A DNA stretch of 64,000 nt from an uncultured Tenacibaculum sp. (GTDB lineage: Bacteria; Bacteroidota; Bacteroidia; Flavobacteriales; Flavobacteriaceae): assembly GCA_947497895.1 (NCBI GenBank), contig CANMIL010000006.1, positions 62,001 through 126,000 on the forward strand. Reading direction: 5' to 3'. Positions 43,262 to 51,342 of this stretch are shown here, piece after piece. The notes beneath the pieces are model-generated. The model worked only from the letters and a program-made list of their open reading frames with translations, was not told the DNA's origin and ran no database searches. Made by a program: the position numbers and the translations under genes. Position 1 is the first letter of the stretch. Each line of letters starts with the position of its first letter.

Positions 43262-44056
43262 ATGCAAAACTTAGTAACAAGAAGTATTTCTGCACTTGTA
43301 TATGCAGCTTTGTTTATTTCAGCTACTGTTTATTCCTTAGAATCATATACGGTCTTAATCGCCTTATTTTCTGCTGTATGTTTATGGGAGTTCAATAAAA
43401 TAATCAATTTTAAAAGTTTTATCCCTTTTATTATACTTCCATTAGCAATATTCTATCAGAAGTCATATATAAGTGATAAAGTTATTATTTTCTTATTAGC
43501 CATTACTCTTCTATGTTCAATAAGACTCATTATAAATTTATATTCAAAGGAAACTAAATATCCTAATAACATCTTTGATAAATTCGATTCATCAATACGA
43601 TATATTATATTTCCGTTTATATTCTTGATGCAATTACCAGTTATTAATGGAGTCTATAATCCTTATTTAGTTATTTATATTATTCTTCTAATTTGGACCA
43701 ATGATAGTTTTGCCTATTTAGTTGGAAAAAACTTCGGAAAAACTAAATTATTTGAAAGTGTATCGCCGAAAAAAACAATTGAAGGTTTTATCGGTGGTTT
43801 TGCCTTTGCCATTATAGTGGCTTGTGTTATTAATTATTACTCGTCATTATTTTCAATAGTTGATTGGATATTGATTGCGATTATTGTTTCTGTATTTGGA
43901 ACTTTTGGAGATCTCGTTGAGTCTAAATTCAAAAGGCAAGCAAATGTTAAAGATAGTGGAACCATAATGCCTGGGCATGGAGGCCTACTAGACAGACTTG
44001 ATAGTTTATTTTTCCTTAGTCCTTTTGTATATTTGTACATCCATTTTATAATGTAA
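43262..44056 (+). CDS. cdsA: phosphatidate cytidylyltransferase
   Basis: A 264-residue polytopic membrane enzyme with ~8 hydrophobic helices. The C-terminal CDP-alcohol signature is present: S-x-x-K-R-Q-A-N-V-K-D-S-G-T-I-M-P-G-H-G-G-L-L-D-R-L-D-S (about 222-247). It makes CDP-diacylglycerol from CTP and phosphatidate, the branch point for PE/PG synthesis. It follows the LUD gene and precedes the ACBP gene by 21 bases. Confidence 0.94.
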   Translation: MQNLVTRSISALVYAALFISATVYSLESYTVLIALFSAVCLWEFNKIINFKSFIPFIILPLAIFYQKSYISDKVIIFLLAITLLCSIRLIINLYSKETKYPNNIFDKFDSSIRYIIFPFIFLMQLPVINGVYNPYLVIYIILLIWTNDSFAYLVGKNFGKTKLFESVSPKKTIEGFIGGFAFAIIVACVINYYSSLFSIVDWILIAIIVSVFGTFGDLVESKFKRQANVKDSGTIMPGHGGLLDRLDSLFFLSPFVYLYIHFIM

Positions 44057-44077
44057 TTAACAACTTTTTCGCTTTTT

Positions 44078-44350
44078 ATGGTAAATGATGATATTGATGC
44101 TCAGTTTAAGGAAGCCTTCGAAAAAGCTTCAAATATGGAGAGCAAACTCCCTCCTGATGTAATGCTGCGATTGTATGCTTATTACAAACAAGCAGTAAAA
44201 GGAGATCAGTTTTCTATTCATACTGATACTAAAGGCTTAAGAAATGCCTTTAAATTTAATGCTTGGATTCAACTTAAAGGAATGAATCCGACAGAAGCGA
44301 AAAAAGAATACATAAAGCTTGTTAATTCTATTATAGAGCAAAACAATTAA
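44078..44350 (+). CDS. acyl-CoA-binding protein
   Basis: A 90-residue four-helix ACBP. Motifs include F-E-K-A-S-N, L-R-L-Y-A-Y-Y-K-Q-A, and W-I-Q-L-K-G-M-N-P-T-E-A-K-K-E-Y. It binds medium- to long-chain acyl-CoA in the cytosol. The residues for acyl-CoA binding (Tyr and Lys in Y-A-Y-Y-K) are present. The last gene of the operon. In related genomes I recall phosphatidylserine decarboxylase between cdsA and this gene; only 21 bases lie there here. Confidence 0.9.
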   Translation: MVNDDIDAQFKEAFEKASNMESKLPPDVMLRLYAYYKQAVKGDQFSIHTDTKGLRNAFKFNAWIQLKGMNPTEAKKEYIKLVNSIIEQNN

Positions 44351-44356
44351 CTATTA

Positions 44357-44387
44357 TTTGTTTTTTAGCAACCCCTGTGTACCTTTA
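44357..44387 (+). promoter_or_regulatory. promoter of the YceI-family gene (TTTG-N19-TACCTTTA)
   Basis: TTTG at 44357-44360, 19 bases, then TACCTTTA at 44380-44387, close to the Bacteroidota consensus TTTG-N19/20-TAnnTTTG with one mismatch. The start would fall ~40 bases before the ATG. Confidence 0.55.
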
Positions 44388-44433
44388 CATTTCTATATTA
44401 TTATAAACTAAATTCGATTATAAATTATTTATC

Positions 44434-45066
44434 ATGAAAAAACTAGCTTTGTCATTATTAGTTTGTTTCGTTACTATTCAACTTACCTCTTGTAAAAAAG
44501 AAGCGAGTAAAAGTACAGAACAAAAAGAAGCTCCTACCACTGAAAAAAAGCAAGCTGCTTTCTCTTTAGAAAATGCAGATAACACAATTAGCTGGACTGC
44601 CTATAAGACTACCGATAAAGTGCCCGTAAAAGGACAATTTAAAAAAGTAAACATTACTTCGGGTGGTAAGGGTGATAATGCCAAGGACGCTATTAATAAT
44701 GCAGAATTTTCAGTACCTGTAAGCAGTATTTTCACCAACGATTCAAGTAGAGATTTCAAGATTAGAAAATTCTTCTTTGGTGTAATGGACAAGACTGAAT
44801 TATTATCAGGAAAATTAGTTTTAGAAAATGATTCGCTAGGTTATACGGACATTACGATGAACGGAGTTACTAAAAAACTGCCTTTTAACTATACATTAAA
44901 CGGTAAAACATTTAGTTTAAAAGCTGCTATGAAAATTAGTGATTGGAAGGCAGAAAAAGCTCTTGATTCGTTAAATGCCGTATGTAAAGATTTACACAAA
45001 GGTGCTGACGGAGTTTCAAAAACTTGGGATGATGTAGCTATTGAAATCACAACAGTTTTCAAATAA
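44434..45066 (+). CDS. YceI-family lipoprotein
   Basis: A 210-residue lipoprotein (lipobox L-T-S-C, Cys20) followed by a Lys/Glu/Thr-rich linker (21-42). It continues with a YceI lipocalin-like barrel (about 44-208), beginning N-T-I-S-W-T-A-Y-K-T and containing F-K-K-V-N-I-T-S-G, V-P-V-S-S-I-F-T-N-D and D-I-T-M-N-G-V-T. YceI-like barrels bind isoprenoid or amide lipids. It ends at a strong terminator (45088-45120). Confidence 0.85.
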   Translation: MKKLALSLLVCFVTIQLTSCKKEASKSTEQKEAPTTEKKQAAFSLENADNTISWTAYKTTDKVPVKGQFKKVNITSGGKGDNAKDAINNAEFSVPVSSIFTNDSSRDFKIRKFFFGVMDKTELLSGKLVLENDSLGYTDITMNGVTKKLPFNYTLNGKTFSLKAAMKISDWKAEKALDSLNAVCKDLHKGADGVSKTWDDVAIEITTVFK

Positions 45067-45087
45067 CAAATTTTATAAAATATATAA

Positions 45088-45120
45088 ACAAAGCCTTAGA
45101 TTTAAAATCTAAGGCTTTGT
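45088..45120 (+). terminator. intrinsic terminator of the YceI gene
   Basis: A 16-bp perfect inverted repeat, ACAAAGCCTTAGATTT (45088-45103) and AAATCTAAGGCTTTGT (45105-45120). Plus-strand transcripts end in TTTGTTGCTTTTATTG. It overlaps the end of a degraded minus-strand frame. Confidence 0.85.
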
Positions 45121-45300
45121 TGCTTTTATTGTGAAGATTAATGGATACAATTTATCTTTTGTTACATATTTATTAATACCTTCTTCAATTAAATCTGGAA
45201 ATACATTATACGGACTTTCATCATGTTCTTTTAAATCTTCGATAACCTATCCTTCACTGGTTAAGGCAAAAATTACGTCACATAAACGATAATTTCATTC
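45109..45300 (-). pseudogene. degraded C-terminal gene fragment
   Basis: Minus-strand reading in one frame gives a coding-like run of 45 codons (V-I-E-D-L-K-E-H-D ... L-I-E-E-G-I-N-K-Y-V) ending in TAG at 45109-45111. It is preceded in frame by a TAG after a further coding-like run (L-C-D-V-I-F-A-L-T-S-E-G). No start codon with a full gene can be found, so this looks like the remains of a lost gene. I do not recognise the family. Confidence 0.4.
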
Positions 45301-45328
45301 AATATAAGCTATTCAAAATACATCCAAT

Positions 45329-46879
45329 CTATTTTACATCCCCCATCATATTTTTAATTGGCAAAGCAAAAATAACTACTAGCATACCTATTAAAATGGT
45401 TAAAACTCCAAAACCTGAGTAAACCGAAACATAGGTATATAGTTGATGAAAAATGGTTTCTTTAGACATAACATCGTGGACAGATAGCCCAGTGACCATT
45501 TCTGTTATATCTCCAAGAAAACCGCGAGAAAACATACCTAAGTCGCCATCTGGTACGGATGTAAGTTTGGCTATCTTTCCTGCAAAATAATGTCCATAAA
45601 AATTTGCGGAAAACCATACTCCCATAATAAATGCCAAAAATTTCATAGGTGACAATTCTGTGATTTTAGATAACCCAATTGGAGATAAGAATAGTTCTCC
45701 AATTGTTAAAACCAAATATCCTGCTATTAAAAAGAACATAGGTGTTTTAGCAAATTCATCAACATAATGTCCAGACATTCCAAAAATAGCAAAACCAATA
45801 CCTAAGAAAATCAACCCCATTCCAAACTTAACGACAGAACTAGGGCTTTTATTTATTCTATTTAGCATTGTCCATAGCATTGAAAAAGGTATCGCCAACA
45901 AAATAATAAACCCCGAATTTATACTATTCGTTTGTGCAGCATTCATTCCTACTAAATTTACATTCCTATCTGCAAAAAGTGTCAATGAACTTCCAGCCTG
46001 TTCAAAAATTGCTGCAAATAGAGTGTATAATATTGTAAAATACACTGCTACCATTAGTTTCTTACGTTCTGATGAAGTAACACTCTTTAGAATATAAATT
46101 ATATAGCCAACCAAAAACAGTGTTACTACCCAAACAATATAATGCTCAAGTTCATGAAAATATACAATGCTCGCAAAAACAGGAATAAAGACTACTGCTC
46201 CAAATACAACCAATGTTCCTTTCGTTATTCCATAGACTCTTTTGGTATACTCATTTTGGTCGGGAACCAAACCATGATTATGAAATACATTTTTATTTAA
46301 ACCTCCTTTAAACACAAGCAATCCAAGAAGCATTCCTATACCTGCTAGAACAAAACCATAATGCCAACCATATAATTCTGCCAACCATGCACATAGTAAA
46401 GGAGCCACCGCGCCACCAATATTAATTCCCATATAAAAAATAGTAAAACCAGAATCCCTACGAGTATCACCTTCGTTGTATAATTTCCCAACGAAAGAAG
46501 AGATATTTGGTTTAAAAAAACCATTACCAATAATAATCAGTGATAAAGAACCATAGAAAAATACAGGGTGCTCAAACGTTAGAAAGAAATGGCCAAATGC
46601 CATTAAAATACCTCCCAACATAATTGCTTTTCGAAATCCAAGAATTTTATCTGCAATCATTCCTCCAATCATAGGTGTTACGTAAACCAAAGACATATAT
46701 GCCGCATATACACCAAAAGCCATTTCATCCGAATACAAAAGATGTTTCGTCATATACAAAACCAACAGCGCTCTCATTCCGTAAAATGAAAAACGCTCCC
46801 ATAGTTCCGCAAAAAATAAATATAAGAGTCCTTTGGGATGTCCGAACACATCGCCTTCATTTGTATTTTTTTGTTCCAT
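45329..46879 (-). CDS. proton-dependent oligopeptide transporter (POT/PTR family)
   Basis: A 516-residue MFS transporter with ~14 membrane helices. The proton-coupling ExxERF motif is present as E-L-W-E-R-F-S-F-Y-G-M-R (about 26-37). The family signature F-x-x-x-Y-x-G-x-N-I-G-G-x-x-A-P appears as F-T-I-F-Y-M-G-I-N-I-G-G-A-V-A-P (about 144-159), and further conserved sites are in the helices E-Q-A-G-S-S-L and G-E-L-F-L-S-P-I-G. It imports di- and tripeptides at the inner membrane. The start is at 46879, and a palindromic hairpin (46882-46903) lies just upstream. It stands alone. Confidence 0.92.
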   Translation of the reverse strand: MEQKNTNEGDVFGHPKGLLYLFFAELWERFSFYGMRALLVLYMTKHLLYSDEMAFGVYAAYMSLVYVTPMIGGMIADKILGFRKAIMLGGILMAFGHFFLTFEHPVFFYGSLSLIIIGNGFFKPNISSFVGKLYNEGDTRRDSGFTIFYMGINIGGAVAPLLCAWLAELYGWHYGFVLAGIGMLLGLLVFKGGLNKNVFHNHGLVPDQNEYTKRVYGITKGTLVVFGAVVFIPVFASIVYFHELEHYIVWVVTLFLVGYIIYILKSVTSSERKKLMVAVYFTILYTLFAAIFEQAGSSLTLFADRNVNLVGMNAAQTNSINSGFIILLAIPFSMLWTMLNRINKSPSSVVKFGMGLIFLGIGFAIFGMSGHYVDEFAKTPMFFLIAGYLVLTIGELFLSPIGLSKITELSPMKFLAFIMGVWFSANFYGHYFAGKIAKLTSVPDGDLGMFSRGFLGDITEMVTGLSVHDVMSKETIFHQLYTYVSVYSGFGVLTILIGMLVVIFALPIKNMMGDVK

Positions 46880-46881
46880 TT

Positions 46882-46903
46882 TATATTGTTTTCGAACAAT
46901 ATA
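46882..46903. promoter_or_regulatory. 9-bp inverted repeat directly upstream of the POT start codon
   Basis: TATATTGTT (46882-46890), loop TTCG, AACAATATA (46895-46903). On the mRNA it would form a hairpin with loop CGAA two bases before the ATG, so it may control translation or be an operator. Confidence 0.4.
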
Positions 46904-47272
46904 TATATCAAGAACATGGCAATGTATTGTTGTTGCTAATTGTGATTAAAAATAATAATTGTGAGTATTTGTAACTCTGAAAAACAAAGACTTAAACAGA
47001 ATAAAACAATTCAAAATGAACTATAAATTATCAAGAGATAATAGAGAACAATCACCACTAATATTTTGAATATCCCTTAATTCATCTAAAACCTTTGATT
47101 AAATCAACTGAATTGTAATTTTTATTTAAGTTCGAAAACTAAAACACTCTAATACCGTATTTTACACTACATAAACAATCCATTTCTTCTCTTTTTAGAC
47201 ATTTTCTTTCTTCTTTGACTATAAACCAATCATCAAGGATACTACATTACTCTGAAAACGAGACAACTACCA
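46904..47272. other. non-coding region left of the candidate sRNA
   Basis: No convincing coding frame on either strand. AT-rich with few features; it includes a 17-codon frame (47016-47069) that I do not consider a gene. It probably carries the POT promoter in its first ~80 bases. Confidence 0.5.
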
Positions 47273-47280
47273 TACCTTTG
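47273..47280 (+). promoter_or_regulatory. -7 box (TACCTTTG) of the candidate small RNA
   Basis: A perfect TAnnTTTG inside the 1.1-kb gap, at the right distance to start a transcript near 47287. No clear -33 TTG. Confidence 0.4.
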
Positions 47281-47285
47281 TCTTG

Positions 47286-47418
47286 TAATTGTTTTAAATG
47301 CAATAGATTCCCCAATTATCAATTGCAAATAGTATTAATAGTTTTTTTTCATGATAAGCTATCGAAATCGACATATCACTCATGATATTCCCCCCAGTCG
47401 TTTTGATAGCTTTTTTTT
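47286..47418 (+). ncRNA. candidate ~130-nt small RNA with two C-rich loops and an intrinsic terminator
   Basis: After the -7 box the sequence forms a first hairpin TGCAAT/ATTGCA (47299-47304 with 47322-47327) whose loop carries ATTCCCC. It then forms a long terminator hairpin, AAGCTATC...GATAGCTT (47356-47363 with 47405-47412), extended by the GAAATCGAC/GTCGTTTT pairing. Inside are a small ATATCA/TGATAT stem and an unpaired ATTCCCCCC. Eight T residues follow (47411-47418). No open frame lies within. The two loops share the ATTCCCC word. This looks like a stand-alone RNA with an intrinsic terminator; start and function are inferred. Confidence 0.4.
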
Positions 47419-47995
47419 ATCCTCATTTTCTAACTCTTCTATTTCCTATAAGTAGTTATTATTTACTAACGAACCTAACTTACTGCTCCTTCTTATTTGA
47501 GCATTACAAACTAAATACAGACCTTTATTATTGAGAGTTTATTTTTATAATATTTAAAACAAACTTATTCTATCGAAAAATACCTTTTTTCAACTCTTAT
47601 TTTAAATCTGCCTCATATCAAAAAGGCATATTTTCTCTTTTTGAATTCATTAATTGCCAGTCGTTTTCTTCGAATAAACTGCAGGTCATTTTCTCGTTTT
47701 GGACATTTTGTTGCGTTTTTATGTTTTGCTATACATCAATAGTACGTCATCAAATTTTTAGAAAAATATACAAGGGTATGTTTGCCCCCTTTAATTGTTT
47801 TATTACAAACAAGTTACGGCCGGCTATAATTACGTAATTTGATTTTTTCACGTAAGCTAACAAACTAAAACAACCCTTCACTCCCCCCTACATTCGTTGT
47901 GGTAGCTTTCTTCGCTTCATCATTAGAAAAACAAGTATTCACTTGTGTGATAAACAATTGAAATAAAAATCAATTTAAACATTTTAACAAACAAC
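47419..47995. other. non-coding upstream region of the deiminase gene
   Basis: No coding frame of note. It contains an AT-rich hairpin (TCAAAAAG/CTTTTTGA, 47618-47644) and related decamers GTCGTTTTCT (47660-47669), GTCATTTTCT (47685-47694) and GACATTTTGT (47702-47711). TATGTTTG at 47777-47784 is a possible -7 box, and a 12-bp palindrome AATTACGTAATT lies at 47828-47839. It probably carries the control region of the deiminase-family gene. Confidence 0.45.
47777..47784 (+). promoter_or_regulatory. candidate -7 box (TATGTTTG) upstream of the deiminase gene
   Basis: Matches TAnnTTTG; it would give a ~205-base leader containing the palindrome AATTACGTAATT (47828-47839). No good -33 element is visible. 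Confidence 0.3.
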
Positions 47996-50900
47996 ATGAG
48001 AAAAGTTAAATTAAGTTTAGTCTTATTGACTATTATCTTTACTAATTTAATGTACGCTCAACAGGGGGTTACTCAACGGGAGAAAACTCTTATTATTGAG
48101 AAGTACAAAAAAGGGAGTAAAAACCATCAGTTTTCAAAGTTAGAACTGAATGTTATTTATGACTATTTAAAAAGTCAGGACACAAAAAAGGTCGATGAAG
48201 CCTGTACCAAGTTAAACAAACGTAACTTTAAAAAGGAAAGTAAAAATCAAAAAGAAAAGAGAAACACGACACTAAACACAAGACAGAACAAAGCTCCAAT
48301 TAACTTACCTGATAACGCCATATTTCCAGGAGAGTTTGAGGAGATTCAAGGTGTATTTGTTAACTATCCATATTCATGGTGGGACGAACATGGATCTCTT
48401 ATATTAACTGAACATGCAGATGGCGCTCCTTCTTATTCAAAGTTTTTCAGAGAGCTGATTAATGCAATCCAACAAGCTGGTGTTAAAGTATATATTAATG
48501 TTAGAAGTCAAGCTGACACCGCTATGTTAATTAGACATTTTCAGGATAAGGGAACCCCTCTTTCCAATTATGAATTTCTTATAAATCCAACAGATTCATT
48601 TTGGACGAGAGATTTTGGGCCTATTAATTTCTATTATGGAGCGGACGACAAAATCGGATGGGTAGACTTAGACTACGGAGGTAGACGTAATGATGATGAC
48701 TTAACTCCTTTGTGGGCTGAAAAATTAGGAATAGCTCATACGTATATGCCACTTGTATTTGAAGGTGGAAATATTATTATGAATGGTTATCAATCTTTAA
48801 CAACTAGCGATAGAGTTTACTTGAATAATAATGAACATTCCAAGGCTCATGTCGATGCTACATTAAAAGCAGCATTCAATTTAGAAAACTTGAACATGCT
48901 TAAAGCGCTAACTTATGATGGTGGAACAGGGCATGTAGATTTATACATTGATATGGTAAATGAAAACCGTTATGTATATACTGAACAACCTTCAGAAATG
49001 GCAAACATTCCTGATTATACCGATTATCAGAAAATTATTGACAATGTAGACTATTTATCTACCTTAACAAGTCCAGGAGGTACTGGTAAACCCTACTTAT
49101 TCGGTACGGTTCCTTTTCCTACAAAAGATGACGGAACTCAATACGATGACGCATGGGATATTGATAATTCTAGTAGAACTTTCAGCAACCATTTAATTGT
49201 AAACAAAACCATTATACAACCTGTATTCAATAATGGTCAAACAGGTGACATTGCAGGAGACAATGCTGCTTTGGATATTATCCGTAAGGAATATCCAGGA
49301 TATACTATTATTCCAATTGATAGTAGAGCTCTTATTGGTACTGGAGGCTCAATACATTGTGTTACAAAAGAATTTCATGCCGAAAACCCGGTTAGATTTA
49401 AGCATTATCCATATTATGGTAAAATTGAGAATTGTCAAACTAGCTATCCAGTAGATGTTGTTATTTCCAATAAAAGCGGAATTAACAAAGCCACTTTATT
49501 CTCTAGAGCTAAAGGAAGCTCTAATTGGAAGCAAACAAGTATGACAAAAGGCGACAACAATCATTGGACTGCGGATATTAAATTGTCATCAGGAGCTAAT
49601 CAAGTTACGGAATATTATATTTCTGCTACTTCGAATAACAATAAAACCATGATGCATCCAATGACTGCAGATCAAGGAGGTGCGTTTACTTTTTGGTGTT
49701 CTTCTCAAACAGATACAGAAGCTCCTTCTATTCCAACTAATTTAACTGCTACCAACATAGAGGAAACATCTTTAGATTTATCTTGGACAGCATCAACAGA
49801 TAATGTTGCCGTAACTGGTTACGAAATATATCAAGGAACTACTTTAATTGGAACTACCGCAGCAATCACCTATTTTCCTGTTAGCAATTTAACACCAAAT
49901 ACATCCTATTCATTTTATGTAAAAGCAAAGGATGCTGCTGGGAATATATCGGCGGCAAGTAACGTAATAAATGTTACAACAAAAGCGGATAATACTAATC
50001 CCAACGATTGTTCTAACATACCAGATTACCAAGGTAATGTAGGCTATACTAATGGAGATAGAGTTGTATATCAAAATAAGGTTTACGAAATGATAAATAA
50101 TCAGTGGGTATTCCAATTTGATTGTTCTGCTACACCTGTTGACACAGAAGCTCCAACTGCACCGGGCAATTTAACTTCTGAAAACATCACTGAAACGAGC
50201 GTCGATTTATACTGGACCGCTTCAACGGATAACATTGCTGTAGTTGCCTATGATATTTACCAAGATAATAGTTTGATAGGAAGCACCTCTCCAACAACTT
50301 CGTTTAATGTTTCTAATTTAACTGAAAATACAAGTTATAGCTTCTTTATTAAAGCAAGAGACGAAGCAGGAAATGTTTCTTCCTCAAGTAATACTATAAC
50401 TGTTAAAACTCTTAATACCATCACTAATCCAAATGATTGTAGTGTTATTCCTGATTATCAAAGCGGAGTAACATATAACAACGGAGACCGTGTGGTTTAT
50501 AGCAGCAAGGTATACGAAATGACCAATGGTCAATGGATCTATTTATTCGATTGTAATGCAACGTCTGACACTCAAGCACCCACAGCACCCAACAACTTAA
50601 ATGCATACAATATTACTGAAACAACTTTGGAGTTATCTTGGGATGCTTCAAATGATAACGTGGCCGTTACGTCCTATACTATTTATCAAGGAAATACAAT
50701 GATTGGAGAAAGTTCTCCAGGTACATATACTATCTTTAATGTTAATAACCTTACTGAAAACACTTCATATAGTTTTACAGTTTACGCGAAAGATGATGCT
50801 GGTAATGTTTCAACTGCAAGTAACACGATTACAGTAACAACTTTAAGTACCACTACCGACCCTAATGATTGTAGTAATATTCCAGATTACCAAAGTGGAA

Positions 50901-51256
50901 GAACTTATTATAATGGTGATCGCGTAGTTTACTATGGTCAAGTTTATGAAATGGTATATGGACAATGGACCTACATGTTTGATTGTACTTCTTCTTATAG
51001 AAATACCTCATCCGAAGCAAAGTCTAATACCACTATTTATCCAAATCCTGTAGAATCGCATTTTTCTGTAGTTTCTGATAAGTCAATAAAAGGAGCTTCT
51101 TACGTAATTTTCGATGGAAACGGTAGAAATTTAAAATCAGGTAAATACCAATCTGATATTAATATTCAAGACTTGAATTTAATTTCAGGAACTACGTATT
51201 ATATCAAGTTTTACTTGAATAATGAAGTAATTGAAAAAAAGTTTATTAAGAAATAA
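47996..51256 (+). CDS. T9SS-secreted peptidyl-arginine/agmatine deiminase-family enzyme with FN3 and chitin-binding-like repeats
   Basis: A 1086-residue exported protein. Signal peptide 1-21 (M-Y-A-Q) is followed by a Lys-rich propeptide-like region (about 30-105) and a PAD_porph/agmatine-deiminase-fold catalytic domain (about 108-480). Catalytic residues of the family are in place: Asp206 in T-R-D-F-G-P, His313-V-Asp315 in T-G-H-V-D, and Cys455 in G-G-S-I-H-C. An Arg pair (230-231, Y-G-G-R-R-N-D-D) sits where PPAD has its substrate-carboxylate arginines. A small beta domain (~485-570) precedes three FN3 plus CBM5/12-like units (about 573-708, 716-854, 859-1000), and a T9SS sorting domain lies at ~1012-1086. 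The family hydrolyses the guanidino group of peptidyl-arginine or agmatine. Secretion argues against agmatine. Monocistronic, with a strong terminator. Confidence 0.88.
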   Translation: MRKVKLSLVLLTIIFTNLMYAQQGVTQREKTLIIEKYKKGSKNHQFSKLELNVIYDYLKSQDTKKVDEACTKLNKRNFKKESKNQKEKRNTTLNTRQNKAPINLPDNAIFPGEFEEIQGVFVNYPYSWWDEHGSLILTEHADGAPSYSKFFRELINAIQQAGVKVYINVRSQADTAMLIRHFQDKGTPLSNYEFLINPTDSFWTRDFGPINFYYGADDKIGWVDLDYGGRRNDDDLTPLWAEKLGIAHTYMPLVFEGGNIIMNGYQSLTTSDRVYLNNNEHSKAHVDATLKAAFNLENLNMLKALTYDGGTGHVDLYIDMVNENRYVYTEQPSEMANIPDYTDYQKIIDNVDYLSTLTSPGGTGKPYLFGTVPFPTKDDGTQYDDAWDIDNSSRTFSNHLIVNKTIIQPVFNNGQTGDIAGDNAALDIIRKEYPGYTIIPIDSRALIGTGGSIHCVTKEFHAENPVRFKHYPYYGKIENCQTSYPVDVVISNKSGINKATLFSRAKGSSNWKQTSMTKGDNNHWTADIKLSSGANQVTEYYISATSNNNKTMMHPMTADQGGAFTFWCSSQTDTEAPSIPTNLTATNIEETSLDLSWTASTDNVAVTGYEIYQGTTLIGTTAAITYFPVSNLTPNTSYSFYVKAKDAAGNISAASNVINVTTKADNTNPNDCSNIPDYQGNVGYTNGDRVVYQNKVYEMINNQWVFQFDCSATPVDTEAPTAPGNLTSENITETSVDLYWTASTDNIAVVAYDIYQDNSLIGSTSPTTSFNVSNLTENTSYSFFIKARDEAGNVSSSSNTITVKTLNTITNPNDCSVIPDYQSGVTYNNGDRVVYSSKVYEMTNGQWIYLFDCNATSDTQAPTAPNNLNAYNITETTLELSWDASNDNVAVTSYTIYQGNTMIGESSPGTYTIFNVNNLTENTSYSFTVYAKDDAGNVSTASNTITVTTLSTTTDPNDCSNIPDYQSGRTYYNGDRVVYYGQVYEMVYGQWTYMFDCTSSYRNTSSEAKSNTTIYPNPVESHFSVVSDKSIKGASYVIFDGNGRNLKSGKYQSDINIQDLNLISGTTYYIKFYLNNEVIEKKFIKK
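49711..51000 (+). repeat. three tandem FN3 + CBM5/12-like units in the deiminase-family protein
   Basis: Each ~143-residue unit has an FN3 domain (D-T-E-A-P ... S-Y-S-F) and a ~45-residue module N-D-C-x-x-I-P-D-Y-Q ... N-G-D-R-V-V-Y ... F-D-C. The flanking Cys pair may form a disulphide. Modules resemble chitin-binding type-3 domains, but the family's leading Trp is not in place. Confidence 0.7.
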
Positions 51257-51281
51257 TCCTTCTTACTTTTTTAAAGTAGAG

Positions 51282-51317
51282 CCTATGCACCTTTCAAATG
51301 GTGCGTAGGTTTTTTTT
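51282..51317 (+). terminator. intrinsic terminator of the deiminase-family gene
   Basis: CCTATGCACC (51282-51291) pairs with GGTGCGTAGG (51300-51309; one G-U) and eight T residues follow. It lies 26 bases after the stop. Confidence 0.9.
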
Positions 51318-51342
51318 ATTATTAAAAACTCCTGCAAAAATT

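Noticed and set aside
47016..47069. 17-codon ORF in the 1.1-kb gap
   Set aside because: Very short, no promoter or membrane helix, no reason to prefer it over chance.
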